Positions 1 to 8,365 of a stretch of DNA of 64,000 nt are shown one piece after another. The position numbers and the translations under genes were made by a program. The stretch is taken from the NCBI GenBank assembly GCA_037045355.1, contig JBAOHO010000026.1, forward strand, positions 1 to 64,000. The letters are read 5' to 3'. This DNA comes from Candidatus Nanopelagicales bacterium (lineage in GTDB: Bacteria > Actinomycetota > Actinomycetes > S36-B12 > GCA-2699445). The notes under the pieces were generated by a model. That model was not told where the DNA came from. It saw nothing but the letters and a program-made list of their open reading frames with translations, and ran no database searches. The first letter of the stretch is position 1; each line of letters starts with the position of its first letter.

Positions 1-431
1 TCATGCCACCCCGGCGACAGCTTGGGTACGGGGAGATGGATCGCCGCGTAGCCGTGTCGGTCGGTCACTCCCTCGGCGGTGGCCTTGCCCAACTGGGCGC
101 GCAACTTGACGTCGGGGAAGGCCAACGCGCCGTGCCGTCGCACGTTGGCCGTGAGCACATCCCAGTAGGGGATCCGGCTGCCTTCAGGGAGTCGGGGTGT
201 CTCGATGACGCGGACATGGACGCTGGCGGACCCCTGCGCGACCCATCCCCGGTGCACGATCACGCGGATACCGCGCAGCGTCCCCTCCTCGAGTTTCTGG
301 CTGCGCCGATGCGCCGCATACCGCTCCTCGAGATCGGAGACACGTTTCGCGGCCTCGGGGCTGCGCACCGCCTCGTCGAGTTTGTTCGATGCCGATCCGA
401 TGATCTTCTTGGGCAACTCCAGCGGGTCCAC
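1..431 (-). CDS. App1-like (DUF2183) phosphatase, N-terminal part only
   Basis: The minus-strand frame is open to the left edge, so the C-terminus lies outside the window. The visible ~143 residues start with a charged helix and then read like the beta-sandwich lead-in of App1/DUF2183 phosphatases: a short HRGW motif, a strand with VHVRV, and a TDRHGYAAIHLP segment like the TDxxGYF turn of that family. The catalytic DxDxT region would lie beyond the edge, so the assignment rests on this N-terminal pattern. GTG at 431 is the first possible start in the frame, and its ribosome-binding site is poor. It diverges from the UbiB-family gene with about 137 bases between them. Confidence 0.4.
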   Translation of the reverse strand, partial: MDPLELPKKIIGSASNKLDEAVRSPEAAKRVSDLEERYAAHRRSQKLEEGTLRGIRVIVHRGWVAQGSASVHVRVIETPRLPEGSRIPYWDVLTANVRRHGALAFPDVKLRAQLGKATAEGVTDRHGYAAIHLPVPKLSPGWH

Positions 432-568
432 GCTCCCAGCATGGCGCCTGTCCTGCCCGAACGCAGGGTGGGGCCAGAAGGGTTCCTCCCGAACGGAGCA
501 GCACTCGTGCGTGAAACCCTCGACGACGGGTGACCCGTTCCTGGAAGGATCGCCTCCGGAGGTGGGTG

Positions 569-2542
569 ATGGACAACGAGCCCTTGCAGGTGACCTTCGA
601 CATGGACTTCGTCTCCACCGCGTTGTTCCTGCTGGTGATCGGCTGGGTGTCAGGACGCCTACTGGGCGTGAAACGCGGCTTCTGGCGGGCGCTCTTCGCG
701 GGACTGATCGGGTTGCTCGCCGGATACGCCTTGGTCTACGCGCAGTTCGGCGACCTGGACAATCTCAGCGATCCGGATGACCTGGTGCGGTTGGGGGTCG
801 GATTCGTCGGCTACGTGCTGCTGGTCACGATGCTGGCCAGCATCGTGATCGAGGCGATCCTGCGGCCCAAGCACGGCAAGAAGCGCAGTCTGCTGCGCAG
901 TCCGCCCCGACCGTTCCGGTGGATCGGTGCGAAGTTCGCTCTCGTGCAGCGGCTGTGGCAAATCGCCATGGCCGCGCGTCGCAACGGCCTGGTGGGCCGC
1001 GAGTACGCATCCCGGGCGGCGCTCGCGACCCCGGAAGGGGCCCGAGCTCTGCGGCTGACGCTCGAAGAGTGCGGGGGGATGTTCATCAAGTTCGGCCAGA
1101 TCGCCGCAGGTCGCGATGACCTGCTGCCCTCCACCGTGACGTCCGAACTCGCCGAACTGCGCACCGCCGTGAAGCCGCTGCCCCCCGACGTGGTCCACGA
1201 GGTGCTGGCCGCCGAACTCGCCGACGCCTACGAGACCGCCTTTGAGTGGTTCGACGACGAACCGTTGGCCGCTGCCTCCATCGGCGTCACCCACCGAGCC
1301 CGACTGCGTGACGGACAGGACGTCATCGTCAAGATCCAGCGCCCCCGCATCGACGAGATCGTCGACCGCGACGGACGAGTATTGCTGTGGGGCGCCCGCC
1401 AGTTGGAGCGCGGTTCGGACTCGGCTCGGGCGCTGGGAATCGTGGATTTGGCTCAGGAGCTCATCAACAGCGTCAGCCAGGAACTCAACTTCAACCGGGA
1501 AGCCGCCAACAACGCCGCGATGCGCCGGCACAGCAACGAGGAGGACGGGGTCGCCTTCCCCGAGGTCTTCCAGTTGTTGACCACGAGGCGAGTCCTGGTC
1601 ATGGAGGAGGTGCGCGGTGCTCCGGTGTCGGATCAAGCCGCCGTCGACGCTGTCCCCGTTGAGCGAAGGGTCTTGGCGGATCGACTTCTCCGCTCGTTCC
1701 TGGATCAAGTTCTGCACGACGGCGTCTATCACGCCGATCCGCACCCGGGGAACATCCTCATCGACTCCAGCGGTGAGTTGTGGTTCATCGACTACGGAGC
1801 CGTCGGTCACCTGGATCCGATCACCATCGAGGCGCTGCAGCAGATGGCGATCGGTTTCACCCTGCGCGACCCCGGTGTGCTGGCGCGGGCAGTTCGTCGG
1901 ATCGCCGGCGGGGCCGGGGAGTCCCTGGACATCCCGAGTCTGGAGTTCGACATGGGCCAGGTTCTGACCCAGGTCGAGGGGGAGGGCTTCGGTCCGACCG
2001 CCATCGCAGAAGTCGTCCATGTGCTGCGCCGCCACGACGTCAAGGTGCCCACGGCACTCACCGTCCTGGGTCGCTCCGCCGTCACTCTCGAGGGAACCTT
2101 GCGGGAGATCTCGTCGGGATATCGCATGGCCACCGAGGCTCAACGCCTCATCGGGGCCGAGCCGGCCCCCGGGACCGTGCAGGAGATCGCGCAGCAAGAG
2201 CTGCTGCGGGCCTTGCCGTCTCTGCGCCCTTTGCCGCAACTGACCGAGGACGTGGGACTGCAACTGCGTAGTGGTCGTCTCGGGTTGCAGATCGAGCGCT
2301 ACGCGGGCAAGGACCGGATCCATATCGACCAATGGCTGGATCGGGTGATCTGGGCGACTCTGGGAATGGCGGGGCTGATCGGTTCCGCGCTGATACTGAT
2401 CGCCAGCGAACTCGCTGCGGAGGAAGGGGGCGGGCTCTACCTTCGAGTCATCGGATTCGTGGGCTTGGTAGCCTCCTCAGCGATGCAGATGCGCACTATC
2501 GCTCGAGTGCTGAAGCGGCGTTCCCCGGAGGATGTGGGGTAG
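569..2542 (+). CDS. UbiB/AarF (ABC1) family membrane-associated kinase
   Basis: Protein of 657 residues in the atypical kinase family of UbiB, yeast Coq8 and AarF, which supports isoprenoid-quinone or lipid metabolism at the membrane. Three hydrophobic segments precede the kinase domain. The KxGQ motif lies at about residues 174-177, the Ala-rich loop (AAAS) at 234-237, the ATP-binding lysine near 255, the HADPHPGN catalytic loop at 388-395, and the metal-binding D of FIDYG near 408. Two C-terminal membrane helices end the protein. ATG 569 has GGAGGT six bases upstream; an in-frame GTG at 530 lacks a site. The Ala-rich loop reads AAASIGVTH where the family usually has AAASIGQVH. The natural substrate is unknown. 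Confidence 0.9.
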   Translation: MDNEPLQVTFDMDFVSTALFLLVIGWVSGRLLGVKRGFWRALFAGLIGLLAGYALVYAQFGDLDNLSDPDDLVRLGVGFVGYVLLVTMLASIVIEAILRPKHGKKRSLLRSPPRPFRWIGAKFALVQRLWQIAMAARRNGLVGREYASRAALATPEGARALRLTLEECGGMFIKFGQIAAGRDDLLPSTVTSELAELRTAVKPLPPDVVHEVLAAELADAYETAFEWFDDEPLAAASIGVTHRARLRDGQDVIVKIQRPRIDEIVDRDGRVLLWGARQLERGSDSARALGIVDLAQELINSVSQELNFNREAANNAAMRRHSNEEDGVAFPEVFQLLTTRRVLVMEEVRGAPVSDQAAVDAVPVERRVLADRLLRSFLDQVLHDGVYHADPHPGNILIDSSGELWFIDYGAVGHLDPITIEALQQMAIGFTLRDPGVLARAVRRIAGGAGESLDIPSLEFDMGQVLTQVEGEGFGPTAIAEVVHVLRRHDVKVPTALTVLGRSAVTLEGTLREISSGYRMATEAQRLIGAEPAPGTVQEIAQQELLRALPSLRPLPQLTEDVGLQLRSGRLGLQIERYAGKDRIHIDQWLDRVIWATLGMAGLIGSALILIASELAAEEGGGLYLRVIGFVGLVASSAMQMRTIARVLKRRSPEDVG

Positions 2543-2576
2543 GTCCCCATGGTTGCAGAGCCAAGGTCGGACGCCG

Positions 2577-3344
2577 TCAGCGCTCCTTGCGGTCGCCGCG
2601 CCGACGCCGCTTTCGCTTCTGCTGCCACCGGCCCTGCTTGTCGTCGATGACCATGCGAGCGAACATGTCGGGATCGAACTCCGAGGACTTGTCGCCGTCC
2701 AGGACCAGTCCGCGATCGGCGACCGCCCGGACTTGGCGGACATCCTGGGAGTAGATGACCAGCCCCTTGCCGGCCGCCTTCAGCTCATTCAGGCGCTGGA
2801 TACATCTGGCGCGGAACTCCTTGTCCCCGACGATCGCCGTGCGGTCGAAGGCAAGCAGATCCACCGGCGCGGTCGTGGCGACCGCGAAACCGATCTGGGC
2901 CAGGACGTGCCGTGGCTGGGACTGGCTCTGACGGTGCAGAAGCCGTGAGACTCCGGCGAACTCAACCATGTCGTCGAACTTGCGGTCTATGGCGCGGTCG
3001 GACAGTCCGCAGCAGCCGGCGATGAATCTCAGCGACTGCTCGACCGACAGGTACTTCAGCTGCTTGCGACTCGGGGCGACGGACAACAGCGAGCGACGTG
3101 GCAAGGTGACCGTTCCCTCGTCGGGGGCGAGCAGGCCCGTGACCAGTCGCAGGAACAGCGCGGGTCGGTGGTTGGCGATGTCGAGGACGAACACGGCCTC
3201 ACCCGCCTCGAGGTGAAAGTTGAGGTGGCGCACCGGCCAGGTCCGTTCCTTCACTTGTTGGCCCAGGACCGTGGGTACGTTCTCACGCCTCTTGCGCTGC
3301 TTCATCTCGACCACGCGCACGCCGACATCGGTCAGGGTGAGCAT
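2577..3344 (-). CDS. Degenerate ABC-transporter ATPase (Wzt/TagH family) lacking catalytic motifs
   Basis: The 255-residue protein aligns along its length with nucleotide-binding subunits of O-antigen/teichoic-acid exporters: EAGEA before the P-loop, LLAPDEGTV after it, GFAVAT after the signature, FRARCIQRLNELKAAGK and a DRGLVLDGD strand. Every catalytic motif is altered. The Walker A stretch (residues 51-64) reads VFVLDIANHRPALF with no GKS/T. The signature position (139-147) reads QSQSQPRH, the Walker B glutamate is R168 (AFDR), and the H-loop histidine is Q200 (YSQD). The tail is very basic (KRKRRRR). The frame is intact and its ATG overlaps the permease stop as ATGA, so it looks maintained. 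It probably does not hydrolyse ATP and may act as a structural or regulatory partner. Confidence 0.85.
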   Translation of the reverse strand: MLTLTDVGVRVVEMKQRKRRENVPTVLGQQVKERTWPVRHLNFHLEAGEAVFVLDIANHRPALFLRLVTGLLAPDEGTVTLPRRSLLSVAPSRKQLKYLSVEQSLRFIAGCCGLSDRAIDRKFDDMVEFAGVSRLLHRQSQSQPRHVLAQIGFAVATTAPVDLLAFDRTAIVGDKEFRARCIQRLNELKAAGKGLVIYSQDVRQVRAVADRGLVLDGDKSSEFDPDMFARMVIDDKQGRWQQKRKRRRRGDRKER

Positions 3345-4144
3345 CAGAAGAGCCGCCGCATCTCGGCGGTGCGCGAGCGCATCAGGATCAGACCGATGAC
3401 GAAGATGATGACGGTGACCACGGCGGAGATCACGTAGTTCGTCCAACTGGTGAGGATCTCCGGCCAGAACGCGGCCCGGTAGCAGTCGAGGATTCCGTGG
3501 AAGGGATTGAGGTAGAGCCACGGGGTGAGCCACTCCGGGAAGTTGCGCTGCGACCAGATCACCGGACTCATCCAGAAGAAGAACCGATTGACCAGGCTCG
3601 TCATACGTTCGACGTCGGGGAAGTGGACTGCCAGCGCGGCTCCGATCATCGCGAATCCGAGGCACAAGACGAACTGGAAGACGAGGCCGACAGGGATCAG
3701 TAATACTCCCCAGCCGACGTTGGGCTCCCCGGTGAACAGTCGGAACACGATCACGATGATCACGACCACGGGCGAGGCCAAGATCATGTCGACCATCGAA
3801 AACAGGACCAGTCGCATGGGCCAGACAACGGCGGGGAGCTTGCTGGTCACCAGTTGGCGGCCGTAGCGACGCAAGATCTTGGGGCCGCCCCCCACCGACT
3901 TGTTCAACCACCCCAACGGGAGCAGCCCGGTGATCAGGTACAAGATGAAGGGGGTCTGGGTGATGCCCTTGGTCGACCCGAACAGGAACGCGAAGACGAT
4001 CCACATGAACGTCGCCTGCAGCAGCGGCTCGCCCATGGTCCACAGCAGGCCGAGCCGGTAGCGGCCGTAGTAGCGCTTGAGGTCCTGCCGGACCATCAAG
4101 CCGACGGTCTCGCGGTGGTTGACCAGCTGTTGGACGGTACTCAT
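3344..4144 (-). CDS. ABC-2 type polysaccharide exporter permease (TagG/Wzm-like)
   Basis: Membrane subunit of about 266 residues with the fold of O-antigen, galactan and teichoic-acid exporters. The N-terminus has the amphipathic RYYGRYRLGLLWTMGEPLLQ segment that precedes the first helix in this family, followed by about six hydrophobic segments and a C-terminal SRTAEMRRLF tail. It would move a lipid-linked glycan across the cytoplasmic membrane. ATG 4144 is chosen by family length; an in-frame ATG at 4183 adds 13 residues, and neither has a clear ribosome-binding site. It overlaps the following degenerate ATPase gene, so the two are translationally coupled. No intact ATPase lies next to it. 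Confidence 0.87.
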   Translation of the reverse strand: MSTVQQLVNHRETVGLMVRQDLKRYYGRYRLGLLWTMGEPLLQATFMWIVFAFLFGSTKGITQTPFILYLITGLLPLGWLNKSVGGGPKILRRYGRQLVTSKLPAVVWPMRLVLFSMVDMILASPVVVIIVIVFRLFTGEPNVGWGVLLIPVGLVFQFVLCLGFAMIGAALAVHFPDVERMTSLVNRFFFWMSPVIWSQRNFPEWLTPWLYLNPFHGILDCYRAAFWPEILTSWTNYVISAVVTVIIFVIGLILMRSRTAEMRRLF

Positions 4145-4243
4145 CGGTTGCCGGTCCCACGGCGAACGCCTGGCCCACGGCATATGGCGGGACCCGGCAT
4201 CATGGTCCGATCGTAGGTGCCCGGTAGGTGTCCGCGGTTACTT

Positions 4244-5653
4244 TCAGCGTCGCTTGAATTTGAACTTCCGAATCGCGGGGTAGGTGCCTTCGCACGCGGC
4301 GATGGCTGCGGCTCGCAGTCTCATCTTGGTGTCCGTGTAGGCGGGTCGGTCGGCCAGGTTCTCGACCTGCCAAGGGTCCCGCAGGTTGTCATAGAGTTCC
4401 TCGGTCCGGTCGCCGTAGTACACGTACTGCATCCGCGTCGTGCGGACGCCGCAGTAGCCAGGGTGAGGGGCACCTTGACCGCCGTCATACGGGGTGGCCT
4501 CGAGCAGCAGCTCGAGTCGTTTCTGGTCCCCGAGCGCGTTGACGCCGCTGGTCTGGACGTTGGCTCCGGTGATGGCGGCGATCGTCTCGGCGACATCGAC
4601 GTTGTTGATCAATCGGTTGTCGGTTCCCACCCGATACATGTGGTCGGGGTACTTGATCATCAGCGGAACCGCGTTGATCGAACGGTGGGGGTACCGCTTG
4701 CCCAGTAGTCGTTGATCCCCCCACGCATAGCCGTTGTCGGACATGTACACGATCACTGTGTTGGACAGGTCTCGGTACGTCTGTTGAGTCTCGACGATCT
4801 GCCGAACCGCCTCGTCGATCCCCATCAAGGTGTCTGCCTGCTGGCGGACCTGCCGGTCGATGGTCGCCAAGCGGCGTTGACCGAGCCGGTGGGTCGACTG
4901 CAGCCAGCGGGGTTTTCCCGACATGTCGCGCTGGTTGAAGGACGGGTTACGGTAGCCACCGGCCTGGAGCATGCGGTCTCGAGTCGCTGTCGTCGCCCGA
5001 TAGGGGCCGGCATCGAAGGGTTCGTGGGGACCGTACGGAGAGAACCAGATGAACTGGGGTGTGTCCGGGTCGGCGTTGGCCAGTTGCTGGGTGACGCCAT
5101 TACGGAGTGTGTCGGTGGTGTATCCCGTTCCGGGCAGCCCGTTGACCGATCCCCAGTAGTCGGCTTTGACGAACTGGTGCAGGTTGTCCCACCCTGTGGC
5201 ATCGGTCTTGTAGCCGGAGAACCCGTTCAGCAACTTGCCGTACATCGAGGTCTCGTATCCCTGCTCCTGCAGAGCCTTGGGCAGGGCGTTGTTCTCGTGG
5301 GGTCGGTAAGCCTCGTATCCGCCGCGGTCGTTGTTGAAGTTCGTCCAGACGTTGGTTTCATGCGCGTAGCGGCCTGTGAGCAGGGCCGCTCGAGAGGGAC
5401 AACACAGATTGGTCGGTACCTGTGCGTTGGGGTAGTAGGTCCCGAGGGTGGAGAAGTAGTCCCACGTGAAGGGCATTCCCTGCTCGGTGCCGGCCCGCTG
5501 ATCGTCGGTCAGGATGATGATGACGTCGGGCTTGGTCGCAGCGGTTGCCGTGGTCTGGGCCCGCGGCAAACCCGCCAGAGCGGCCACAGCGAGTGCCAGG
5601 GTGAGCGCGAGCAGCAGTGCCCGGGAGCGCGCGAAGGTGTTCCTACGCGGCAT
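4244..5653 (-). CDS. Secreted sulfatase (formylglycine-dependent)
   Basis: 469 residues with a signal peptide (RR n-region, LLLALTLALAVAALAG core, cleavage near AQT/ATA). The sulfatase fold begins with VIIILTDDQRAGTE, giving metal-binding aspartates D50/D51. The motif C84-C-P-S-R88 followed by LLTGRYAHE carries the cysteine that a formylglycine-generating enzyme converts to the catalytic aldehyde. Later blocks (MYGKLLNGF, SPYGPHEPFD, YMSDNGY-WGDQRLLGKRYPH) match N-acetylglucosamine-6-sulfatase and arylsulfatase proteins. It should cleave sulfate esters from an extracellular glycan, but the substrate cannot be read. No maturase or sulfotransferase is visible in the window. Its position beside glycan synthesis and lyase genes suggests a polysaccharide substrate. 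Confidence 0.92.
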   Translation of the reverse strand: MPRRNTFARSRALLLALTLALAVAALAGLPRAQTTATAATKPDVIIILTDDQRAGTEQGMPFTWDYFSTLGTYYPNAQVPTNLCCPSRAALLTGRYAHETNVWTNFNNDRGGYEAYRPHENNALPKALQEQGYETSMYGKLLNGFSGYKTDATGWDNLHQFVKADYWGSVNGLPGTGYTTDTLRNGVTQQLANADPDTPQFIWFSPYGPHEPFDAGPYRATTATRDRMLQAGGYRNPSFNQRDMSGKPRWLQSTHRLGQRRLATIDRQVRQQADTLMGIDEAVRQIVETQQTYRDLSNTVIVYMSDNGYAWGDQRLLGKRYPHRSINAVPLMIKYPDHMYRVGTDNRLINNVDVAETIAAITGANVQTSGVNALGDQKRLELLLEATPYDGGQGAPHPGYCGVRTTRMQYVYYGDRTEELYDNLRDPWQVENLADRPAYTDTKMRLRAAAIAACEGTYPAIRKFKFKRR

Positions 5654-5727
5654 GACGTGATCCTTTCCAATCCAACTGTGGACAACTCACGGAGAGTAGC
5701 AGGCGGCCCAGATACCAGGGCCAGTGT

Positions 5728-5763
5728 GTGACGTTCCGTAGTTGTTGAACTGCGGAACGTCAC
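5728..5763 (-). terminator. Strong hairpin, probable terminator after the sugar dehydrogenase gene
   Basis: Arms 5728-5743 and 5748-5763 can form a 16-pair stem (one G-U pair) closed by a 4-base loop; the core arms are GTGACGTTCCG and CGGAACGTCAC. It lies 80 bases past the end of the minus-strand dehydrogenase gene and upstream of the sulfatase gene. There is no T-run, as is common for actinobacterial terminators. A protein-binding palindrome upstream of the sulfatase is the alternative. Confidence 0.5.
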
Positions 5764-5843
5764 GAGACTCACGGGGGTCGGCGGCAGCGGTCCGTTCCGC
5801 CAGTCCGAAGTGCGGACACAGCCGGCGATCCTCGGTCGTGAAT

Positions 5844-7136
5844 TCAGGAGCCTCCGCCGCCGATCACCGTCATCGGCACACCGGGGAACGACATCGGATT
5901 CAGCACGCGTCGCCCGTCGACGATGGTCCGAACCGGCAACTGCTCGACCCCAAGGTCCCGGTACTCCGGGTGGTCGGCCTGAACGATCGCAGCGTCGGCC
6001 GGGTCGCCCAGGTGGTAGGGCTCGAACCCCAATGTCCGCAGCTCATCGTCGGAGAACATCGGGTCCTGCACCTTGGGGACCGCACCGGCGTCGGCCAGGG
6101 CTGCGACGGTCGCGAAGACCCCGGAGAAAGCAGTCTCCTTGACCTTGCCCCGGTAACTCGCACCCAGCACCACCACGGTTTGGTCAGTCAGATCACCATG
6201 CAGTTGGGCCAGCATCCCGACTGCGTACTGCGGCATCTCGGCATTGGCGGCGCGCGCGGCCCGGACCACGGTGGCCTCGGGATCGTTCCACAAGTACAGC
6301 CGTGGATACACCGGGATGCAGTGGCCACCCACGGCGATGCCCGGTCGGTGGATGTGGCTGAACGGCTGCGAGTTGCAGGCGTCGATCACGCGGTCGATGT
6401 CGATGGCGTGCTTGTCGGCGAAGCGGGCGAACTGGTTCGCCAAGGCGATGTTGACATCGCGGTAGGTGGTCTCGGCGAGCTTGGCGAGTTCTGCGGCTTC
6501 GGCCGATCCCAGGTCCCACACACCATTGGGGTACGGCAGGTCGTTCCTGTCGTCGAACTGCAGGACCTGGGAGTAGAAGCTGAGGCCCTCCTGGGTGCTC
6601 GTCGCGTTGATGCCCCCGACGAGCTTGGGGTACCTGCGCAGATCCGCGAACACGCGACCTGTGAACACTCTTTCCGGCGAGAAGACCAGATCGAAGTCGG
6701 CACCCGGCGTCAGGCCCGACTCCTCGGCCAGCATGGGACCGAACCGGTTGCGGGTGGTGCCCACCGGCAAGGTCGTCTCGTACGAGACCAGGGTGCCTGG
6801 CTGCAGCCCCCGGCCCACCGCTTGGGTGGCGTTGTCCATCCAGGCGAAATCGGGGACCCCGTTGTCATCCACGAACAGGGGCACCACCAGGACAACCGCA
6901 TTGCTGCCACGCACCGCCTCGGTCGTGTCGGTAGTGGCGGACAGCAACCCGCTCGACACCACCTGGGCGAGGTACTCGGCGAGATGAGCCTCGCCGGGGA
7001 AGGGCACCTGACCCGCGTTGACCATTGCCACGGTGTCAGCGTCGACGTCAGCCCCGATCACGGTGTGGCCGCTCCGCGCGAACTGCACCGCCAGCGGAAG
7101 ACCGATCTTGCCCAGGGCGACGACTGCGATACGCAT
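5844..7136 (-). CDS. UDP-N-acetylhexosamine 6-dehydrogenase (WbpA/WecC family)
   Basis: 430 residues in the UDP-glucose/GDP-mannose dehydrogenase superfamily. An NAD-binding Rossmann start (VALGKIGLPLA) is followed by the ETTLPVGTT and SPERVFTG blocks and the catalytic cysteine C273 in GGHCIPVYP. The four-electron oxidation of C6 turns a UDP-N-acetylhexosamine into its uronic acid. With WbpB/E/D-like genes nearby, a UDP-GlcNAc dehydrogenase (WbpA role) is likely. A WecC role on UDP-ManNAc is the alternative, because a WecB-like epimerase lies just upstream. The start is leaderless: TAGTCT sits six bases before the ATG. Confidence 0.88.
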   Translation of the reverse strand: MRIAVVALGKIGLPLAVQFARSGHTVIGADVDADTVAMVNAGQVPFPGEAHLAEYLAQVVSSGLLSATTDTTEAVRGSNAVVLVVPLFVDDNGVPDFAWMDNATQAVGRGLQPGTLVSYETTLPVGTTRNRFGPMLAEESGLTPGADFDLVFSPERVFTGRVFADLRRYPKLVGGINATSTQEGLSFYSQVLQFDDRNDLPYPNGVWDLGSAEAAELAKLAETTYRDVNIALANQFARFADKHAIDIDRVIDACNSQPFSHIHRPGIAVGGHCIPVYPRLYLWNDPEATVVRAARAANAEMPQYAVGMLAQLHGDLTDQTVVVLGASYRGKVKETAFSGVFATVAALADAGAVPKVQDPMFSDDELRTLGFEPYHLGDPADAAIVQADHPEYRDLGVEQLPVRTIVDGRRVLNPMSFPGVPMTVIGGGGS

Positions 7137-7142
7137 CCGTCC

Positions 7143-7148
7143 AGACTA
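7143..7148 (-). promoter_or_regulatory. -10 box, leaderless start of the dehydrogenase gene
   Basis: On the minus strand TAGTCT is followed by exactly six bases and then the ATG at 7136, placing transcription start at or next to the start codon. No ribosome-binding site is present. No convincing -35 element is seen. Confidence 0.45.
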
Positions 7149-7276
7149 GGCGACGGGCCGAACCCGGATGAACTCGTCTTCGCCGTGGCGAGGGCGCAGC
7201 GGCCGGCGCATGCGTGCAGCGAATCGGTCCGGGCAGTTGCCGGTGACGCTGGGCAACGGTCGACCGTGCTCGCCTT

Positions 7277-7324
7277 GCTCAGATGTCAGGATGCAAGAGG
7301 GCTCAGATGTGAGGGTTCAAGAGG
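7277..7324. repeat. Two-copy 24-bp direct tandem repeat
   Basis: Units 7277-7300 and 7301-7324 both begin GCTCAGATGT and end CAAGAGG, differing at a few internal positions. The second unit covers the last codons and stop of the shifted 2-epimerase frame. The period is a multiple of three. Confidence 0.7.
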
Positions 7325-8362
7325 GATTGCGCGACGGCCTCGGCCGCGTGTCCCAAGCCATACAGATCCCGGACCCCGGATGCGGGCACCAGGGGTGTGG
7401 CCCAGTCAGCGAGCGTCTGACAGGTCCGGGTCGAGCCGGTTCCAGCCCGCCGACACGGTCTCCTCCCATTCGGTCTCCGCCCGCAGAGTGGTGCACGGAG
7501 TCCCCAACAGGTAGGCCTCCTTCTGCAGGCCACCGCTGTCGGTGACCACGCTGGTAGCTCCTCGCACTGCGGCCACCATGTCCGGGTAGCCGAAGGGCGC
7601 GACCGGGTGCAGCGCGCCACCGGTCAGGGCGATCCCGGAGGCCGCGCATTTGGCGACGAGTCGCGGGTGAGCAGTCAGGACGACTGGTACGGGCTGGGCC
7701 CGTAGTGCCGCGATGATGCGGGTCAGGCGCGTGGGGTCGTCGGTGTTGTCGGGTCGGTGCACTGTGGCAACCAGGTACGGACGGTCGGGGTCGATGCCGT
7801 CGGGCAAAGCCGGCGGACCTACTTGCTGGGCGACCCGCAGGCACACGTCGGCCATGACGTCGCCCACCAGTCGGCTGCGTTGTGCGAGGCCCTCGCCCGC
7901 GAGGTGATCCATGGCCAGGCGGGTCGGCGCCAGGAGCAGATCGGCGGCGTGGTCGGTCAGCACCCTGTTGTGTTCCTCGGGCATGCGGCGGTTGAACGAG
8001 CGCAACCCGGCCTCGAGGTGCGCCAGCGGCAGATGCAGTTTCACCGCGACGACGGCGGCGGCAAGGGTGGAGTTGGTGTCGCCGTACGCGAGGACCCAGT
8101 CGGGTCGTTCGGCCATCAGGAGCGGCTCGAGGCCGATCATCATCTGACCGGTCTGGACGCCGTGCTCCGCTGATCCGACCTCGAGGTTGTGATCTGGGGG
8201 CGGGATGACGAGATCGGTGAAGAACGCCTGCGACATCCGCTCGTCGTAGTGCTGTCCCGTGTGGATGATCCGATGATCGATTCCCGCGGCGGCGAACGCC
8301 TCGGACACGGGAGCGAGTTTCACGAACTGCGGGCGCGCCCCTACGACGCTGGTGACCAGCAT
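7303..8362 (-). CDS. UDP-N-acetylglucosamine 2-epimerase family (WecB/WbpI), apparent frameshift near C-terminus
   Basis: The first 315 or so residues are a clear 2-epimerase: GARPQFVKLAPV, HTGQHYD, AYGDTNSTLAAA, HLEAGLRSFNRRMPEEHNR, VTVHRP-like ATVHRPDN, and TDSGGLQKEAYLLGTPC. The main frame stops early at 7406 after GWNRLDPDLSDAR. One base over, the typical ending continues (LADWATPLVPASGV, RDLYGLGHAAEAVAQSLL) to a stop at 7303. Joining the frames near 7417-7425 gives about 350 residues, the normal family length. It would invert C2 of UDP-GlcNAc (WecB) or of UDP-GlcNAc(3NAc)A (WbpI). Either the base is a sequencing error or the protein is truncated by about 35 residues. Confidence 0.85.
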
Positions 8363-8365
8363 GAG

